This document shows, in pieces, positions 61,101 to 64,000 of a stretch of DNA of 64,000 nucleotides. Source of the stretch: Anastatus disparis. Its lineage: Eukaryota > Arthropoda > Insecta > Hymenoptera > Eupelmidae. The notes beneath the pieces are model-generated. The model saw nothing but the letters and a program-made list of their open reading frames with translations, was not told the origin of the DNA and ran no database searches. The position numbers and the translations under genes were made by a program. The stretch lies in assembly GCA_017163975.1 (NCBI GenBank), contig JAFFSR010000362.1, positions 2,188,501-2,252,500 of the forward strand, in the 5' to 3' direction. The first letter of the stretch is position 1; each line of letters begins with the position of its first letter.

Positions 61101-61618
61101 AAAGATGGGGTGTTTTATGCACCTGTTTAACTGTTAGGGCTATTCATATTGAACTTGCACATACGTTATCAGCTGATTCAGCAATAATGGCACTACAACG
61201 ATTAGCAGCACGAAGAGGCTCTCCCATAGCTATTTACAGTGATAACGGCACAAATTTTAAGGGTGCGTGCAAAGAATTAAAAAGCGAATTTGAAAAATTT
61301 AACACTCTTAAATTACACGAATACGTATTACGAAACGGAATTAAATGGATATTTAATCCACCGGACGCGCCACACATGGGTGGTGCGTGGGAGCGTTTAA
61401 TTAGATCCGTTAAAACATCCCTTTACGCGATTTTAAAAAATCAAGCACCGAACGAAGAAACGTTGCTTACCGTACTCGCTGAAATAGAGCATTCAATAAA
61501 TTCACGGCCTTTAACACATATTTCCCTTGATCCGAAAGATAATGAAGCTCTCACACCAAACCATTTTTTAATAGGCGCATCATCGGGCGAACTAAAGTTA
61601 GGTACTTACAAGAAGTAA
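58124..61618 (+). CDS. BEL/Pao Pol: protease, RT, RNase H, integrase
   Basis: 1164 codons; in truth the frame runs from the codon after the TGA at 58046. The aspartic protease MLDDGSTITLID is at the very start. RT has LRLVFDAA, ALKADIKDMYLRV (motif A), FGANSSPCSA and YVDDL (about 416). RNase H starts HAFCDASLKAYA (about 600). Integrase has an HHCC zinc module (YQHANHD to CLICKLRR, about 905-945), then IDYFGP (about 975), YSDNGTNFKG (about 1034) and the Glu in WERLIRSVK (about 1090), the DDE triad. It reverse-transcribes and integrates the element. The frame is lost near 61610; the last part continues in another frame to 61931. Confidence 0.95.
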   Translation: MLDDGSTITLIDKKFARDLSLKGKSLIVTLQGISGNCLIDSQCEKVNLKLNGDFEINEKISAITVSDLPLPTQSISSTLVRHIAKYESIFLQPYNKVKPKILIGQDNWHLLVCKETRRVRETNLAISLTPLGWTLHGRASSLFPRENTVLTLKSNMIDSSDVISEKLDELIKFYFEIDNFGVNEFFKKKCRNERAFNILKSTSKSRGGFWETGLLWKSDEIPKVDSRSTALKRLYTVEKKLDKDPEYAKLYYREINRFLDNGYAKKVTENLDRPRIWYLPHFGVTNVNKPGKLRLVFDAAVKTSGISLNDQLDSGPDLLKSLIGVLLRFRQFAIALKADIKDMYLRVHVIEKDRGALRFLWRGSDRRRYPDTYEMNCLIFGANSSPCSALFVKDENAKSFAKEKPVASQSIIENSYVDDLTSIEDINKARELIRDVIEINKNANFNMHSWASNNLQALRDIEITSTGKNETPICNRGGERVLGLIWNSNADTLSFNLGINKIPYEILKGNINPTKREFLRIIMSVFDPLGLLGPFTLQSKILMQEIWRSGVGWDEAFRDEENIGWLKWAENLKQIGALSIPRCLTPPHNEKFSKIQLHAFCDASLKAYATVIYIRFEMCNLPAHVSLIMAKTRIASLKPMNVPRLQAALLGARLMNTVANELSLKIDARFLWSDSVTVLRWIKTEPRTRQIFVAHRLGEINELTSSSEWYWVPTKLNPADYATRWIKSSIDLQNQWYVGPNFLRLPPTEWPEQKVLSTKEKNEIDAMELRKAQVFSITFKEIKLPYSARILGWHGLLVTARRVCKIAFRWFKKSKNYKDYKNLFFLEEFCFRQIQAECFNEELRQIRESKVLSKKSKLINLNPFIDKKGILRAEGRLTKINEFLFNNNPIILHGKHPAVKLLLYDYHSRYQHANHDTVINEIRQKYYVIGLRNSLRSIIYQCLICKLRRAKPENPLMASLPDGRLAYRLRPFSHCGIDYFGPLTIKIGRRHEKRWGVLCTCLTVRAIHIELAHTLSADSAIMALQRLAARRGSPIAIYSDNGTNFKGACKELKSEFEKFNTLKLHEYVLRNGIKWIFNPPDAPHMGGAWERLIRSVKTSLYAILKNQAPNEETLLTVLAEIEHSINSRPLTHISLDPKDNEALTPNHFLIGASSGELKLGTYKK

Positions 61619-61931
61619 ATTTAAAAAAGCAATGGAAAATAGCACAGGCTTTCGCGGATTCCTTTTGGAAACGATGGCTTAAGGAGTATGTACCGACTCT
61701 ACTCACTCGTAGTAAATGGAAAAATAAAACACACCCGCTTAAAGTTAATGATCTTGTTTTAATTGTTGACCTCCAAGCTCAAAGAAACGTTTGGAAAAAA
61801 GGTAAAATAACGCACATTTTTCCTGGTGCAAATGGCGAAGTTAGAGTAGTTAAAGTTGCGACAAGTGTAGGCGAATACATAAGACCAGTGCATAAATTAA
61901 TAAAATTATTTAGCGATGAGGTACAAAATTA
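61610..61931 (+). pseudogene. BEL/Pao integrase C-terminal segment, shifted frame
   Basis: After the frame of 58124 closes, a second frame gives FADSFWKRWLKEYVPTLL, then LKVNDLVLIVD, WKKGKI, FPGANGEVRVV and YIRPVHKL, stopping at 61931. This is the DUF5641-type chromatin-binding end found in BEL/Pao integrases. One frameshift near 61600-61620 separates it from the catalytic part. Confidence 0.85.
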
Positions 61932-61957
61932 AATTTATTTTGTACGAGGGGGAGTAT

Positions 61958-62526
61958 TGTTACGAACTGAAAATGTAAAGAGAGAAAGAGAAAGAATTTT
62001 AATATTTTAAATAAATAATTTATAAAAAAATAAACTGTAAAAGAAAATAACAAATAACAATAAATATTTAAAGTTTAAAAAAAAAAAATACATAAAAATA
62101 ACAAAAGGTGTGTATTTCGAGGCATGGCAAGTGCAAAGCCATGGCCGCAAAGCAATAAGTTGTAATGATCTCAATATTGAGCAAAGTTCAAGTAGTGAAG
62201 ATCACAGCGTGCACGAGTAATGTCTCGGGGCCGTCCAGCTGTTCGAAATACACACTAGGTTAAAGTAAAAATCAATAAAAAAAATTTGACAATCAAATTC
62301 CATCTCTTTCTTTCTCTTTTGTATTTAAAACTTTATAACCAAATAAATGTTTATACCGTTGCTATGTTACGCAAAATTTCTTTAATTATCTTCGTAAAAT
62401 TTTATTCTTTTTCTTGCGCTTGACCATTGTACATCTGCGAGTTTTTTAATGTAATAATTGAAATAAAGTTGTAATATAAAATAATATTTAAAAAAAAAAA
62501 CTATTGCCTTATTTCTGTATTTTATA
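61958..62526 (+). repeat. BEL/Pao 3' LTR
   Basis: 569 bp. The polypurine tract lies directly upstream (61946-61957). The right target duplication CTTTT is at 62527-62531. Confidence 0.93.
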
Positions 62527-62563
62527 CTTTTATTAGAAATTTTAATTGTGTAATATTAACTTA

Positions 62564-63226
62564 CAAGGAGAGTGTTTTACCTTCGGGTCACCGATTGGGC
62601 TCAAATTTGGGGAATGTTTTCTAGATGCAGAAATATGAAGAAAGCCAAAATTTTAGAGGCCAACGCTCAAAATTTCTCTAGTTACAGGCCATTGAAGAAA
62701 ATCATGAAACAAGTTACTAGATTTTCAAACGCTTATAGTTCCACAGCATTGTTAGCTAGAAGCTTGTACTTTTTTTTAAATGAAAGCTAAGCTCAAATCC
62801 TTTCGAAATAGCACCTATAGTATCTCAAAATATTATTTTTTTCCAAAGTTAGAGCGCAATGAAGATTTGACCTTAATTTTCTGTTCAAAACATTAATTAA
62901 TAATAAAAGCTGAAATTAGGTCTAATCTTCATTGCGCTCTAACTTTGGGAAAAAATAATATTTTGGGATGCCTTAGGTGCTATTTCGAAAGGATTTGAGC
63001 TCAGCTTTCATTTAAAAAAGGTATAAGCTTTTAGCTAACAATGCTGAGGAACTATAAGCATTTGAAAATCTAGTAACTTTTTTCGTGATTTTCTTCAATG
63101 GCCTATAACTAGAGAAATTTCGAGCGTTGGCCTCTAAAATTTTGGCTTTCTCCATGTTTCTGCATCCAGAAAACATTTCCCAAATTTGAGCCCAATCGGT
63201 GACCCGAAGGTGAAACACTCTCCTTG
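62564..63226. mobile_element. 663-bp palindromic element with TTA duplication
   Basis: The ends CAAGGAGAGTGTTTTACCTT and, inversely, CAAGGAGAGTGTTTCACCTT are flanked by TTA (62561-62563 and 63227-63229). The two arms are mirror copies to near the centre (about 62900). TWA duplications are typical of PIF/Harbinger. Mirrored 70-codon frames on the two arms are not genes. Confidence 0.88.
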
Positions 63227-63261
63227 TTAGATCTTTTCACAAACGAAATAAAGTAGTTAGT

Positions 63262-63729
63262 TCACAGATTTCATACTTCGATTTTTGTACCAACTTTGAA
63301 TGATCATATCTCGGTAATGAAAGCACTTGGAAACTTGTATAAAAAATGAAATTAAAGGTTTTTAACTCTACTTTTGCATAGTAAAACTCATTTGCACTTC
63401 TAGTGACGAAAACCCATCTATAAAATTGAAAAAACGGAAAAAAAGTACTTTTTTAAAAATTTTTTACTGAATTAACAAGCTACATCTCGGTGAAAACAAA
63501 TTATTTTGCTTCTAAAGCACTATGGAGGATATTTTTTTTACTGACGGAAATGATTTATATGCGCACAAAGTCCCAAAAATAATTTAGAAAAGAATTAGAG
63601 CATCAAAGTACGAAAAATTTGGAAAAAATGAGAAAAAAGCGTTTTTTTAAAATTGAAACGTGTTTAAAACTTTCTATACCGGATTTTTTGGATTCATTTA
63701 TAGTTTTTGGATAGTAACAACCGATCCCC
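63262..63729. repeat. Dispersed repeat, copy B
   Basis: Inverse copy of 41153-41640, ending GATCCCCGG at about 63729. It includes GAATGATCATATCTCGGTAA. Non-coding. Confidence 0.75.
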
Positions 63730-63773
63730 GGGACGGGAGATGATATTCAAGCATTTTGGGAAATAAGCGCCAC

Positions 63774-63777
<4 letters not shown>

Positions 63778-63829
<52 letters not shown>
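63778..63829. repeat. (TA)n microsatellite
   Basis: About 25 TA units, directly after GCGCCACCTA. Other TA runs occur at 5587-5608, 9771-9811 and 19770-19809. Confidence 0.9.
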
Positions 63830-63831
<2 letters not shown>

Positions 63832-64000
63832 TATAAAGTAAAATTAGGAAGAAAAAAATTTCAAATTGGCGGAAATTTCAAACTTTTATTACGTATATTG
63901 GTAGATCACCCATCAAACTCATTTTATTCGAGTCTATCAAAATTTTATCCGTTTTTCGCTAGGACCAATAGTTTTCGAGATATTTCAAAATCAAAACTTT
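63830..64000. other. Non-genic window end
   Basis: No gene is seen. It contains TTTTCGAGATATTTCAAAAT, a phrase resembling the CGAGATAT motifs in the repeats at 41153 and 63262 and in the arms at about 8845. Confidence 0.4.

Larger units (their letters stand above)
55825..62526 (+). mobile_element. BEL/Pao LTR retrotransposon
   Basis: 6.7-kb element with 568/569-bp LTRs and 5-bp target duplication CTTTT (55820-55824 and 62527-62531). It encodes Gag with CCHC knuckles, then protease, RT, RNase H and integrase in the BEL/Pao order. The polypurine tract GAGGGGGAGTAT lies at 61946-61957. No envelope gene is seen. Despite nearly identical LTRs the coding region has a frameshift early in Gag, a TGA between Gag and Pol, and a frameshift near the integrase end. 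Confidence 0.95.

Noticed and set aside
62572..62790. 72-codon frame with a mirror copy at 63012-63218
   Set aside because: Both lie in the arms of the TTA-flanked palindrome and mirror each other by structure; no domain.

Overview
This window is AT-rich animal DNA, almost certainly from an insect. The presence of BEL/Pao, copia, two AP-endonuclease LINEs, a Penelope-like element with GIY-YIG endonuclease, and an intron-containing hAT supports this; a parasitoid hymenopteran is a guess that the sequence does not prove. I see no ordinary host gene. Essentially every coding region belongs to a transposable element, and most of the rest is palindromic (fold-back or MITE-like) repeat DNA.

Layout. 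1-6.1 kb holds nested palindromic elements (536-5528 containing 597-4208, which contains a TTAA-flanked MITE at 3684-4112) with 150-bp and 168-bp tandem arrays, plus a small palindrome at 5753-6068. 6574-28161 is a four-level nest. The outermost is a TA-flanked element with inverted arms of about 2.6-2.8 kb around a gene whose catalytic middle is deleted (11009-12435). Its right arm is split by a hAT element (14273-27404, 8-bp duplication GCTAAAAA). The hAT transposase gene was cut near its 3' end by an 8.2-kb long-inverted-repeat element (14481-22672, TAA duplication), which carries two divergent copies of a transposase-like gene. A CR1/Jockey-group LINE lies in the left arm of that element. 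28-34 kb is repeat DNA: a mirrored minisatellite, a palindrome and a tRNA-like sequence. 34.4-37.8 kb holds two head-to-head Penelope-like copies and a hammerhead-ribozyme-like motif. 37.8-41.2 kb is a nearly intact LINE on the minus strand. 42-46.8 kb is a cluster of large nested palindromes. 47.3-55.7 kb is an intron-containing transposase-like pseudogene split by a copia element (48195-53739, TSD GTGAC). 55825-62526 is a young BEL/Pao element (TSD CTTTT). 62.5-64 kb holds a TTA-flanked palindrome, a dispersed repeat shared with 41.2 kb, and an AT microsatellite.

Most notable observation: at least eight palindromic elements here, otherwise unrelated, share related termini of the form C(C/A)C-T/G-G/A-x-x-AAAAAA. 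Most of them have a TA target duplication. Directly inside the terminus each carries its own array of short iterated repeats. This looks like one transposition system, or a set of related ones, acting on many families with divergent subterminal arrays. The only gene found inside such an element in this window is the truncated zinc-finger/CXC gene at 11009-12435. All assignments come from reading the sequence; no database search was run.
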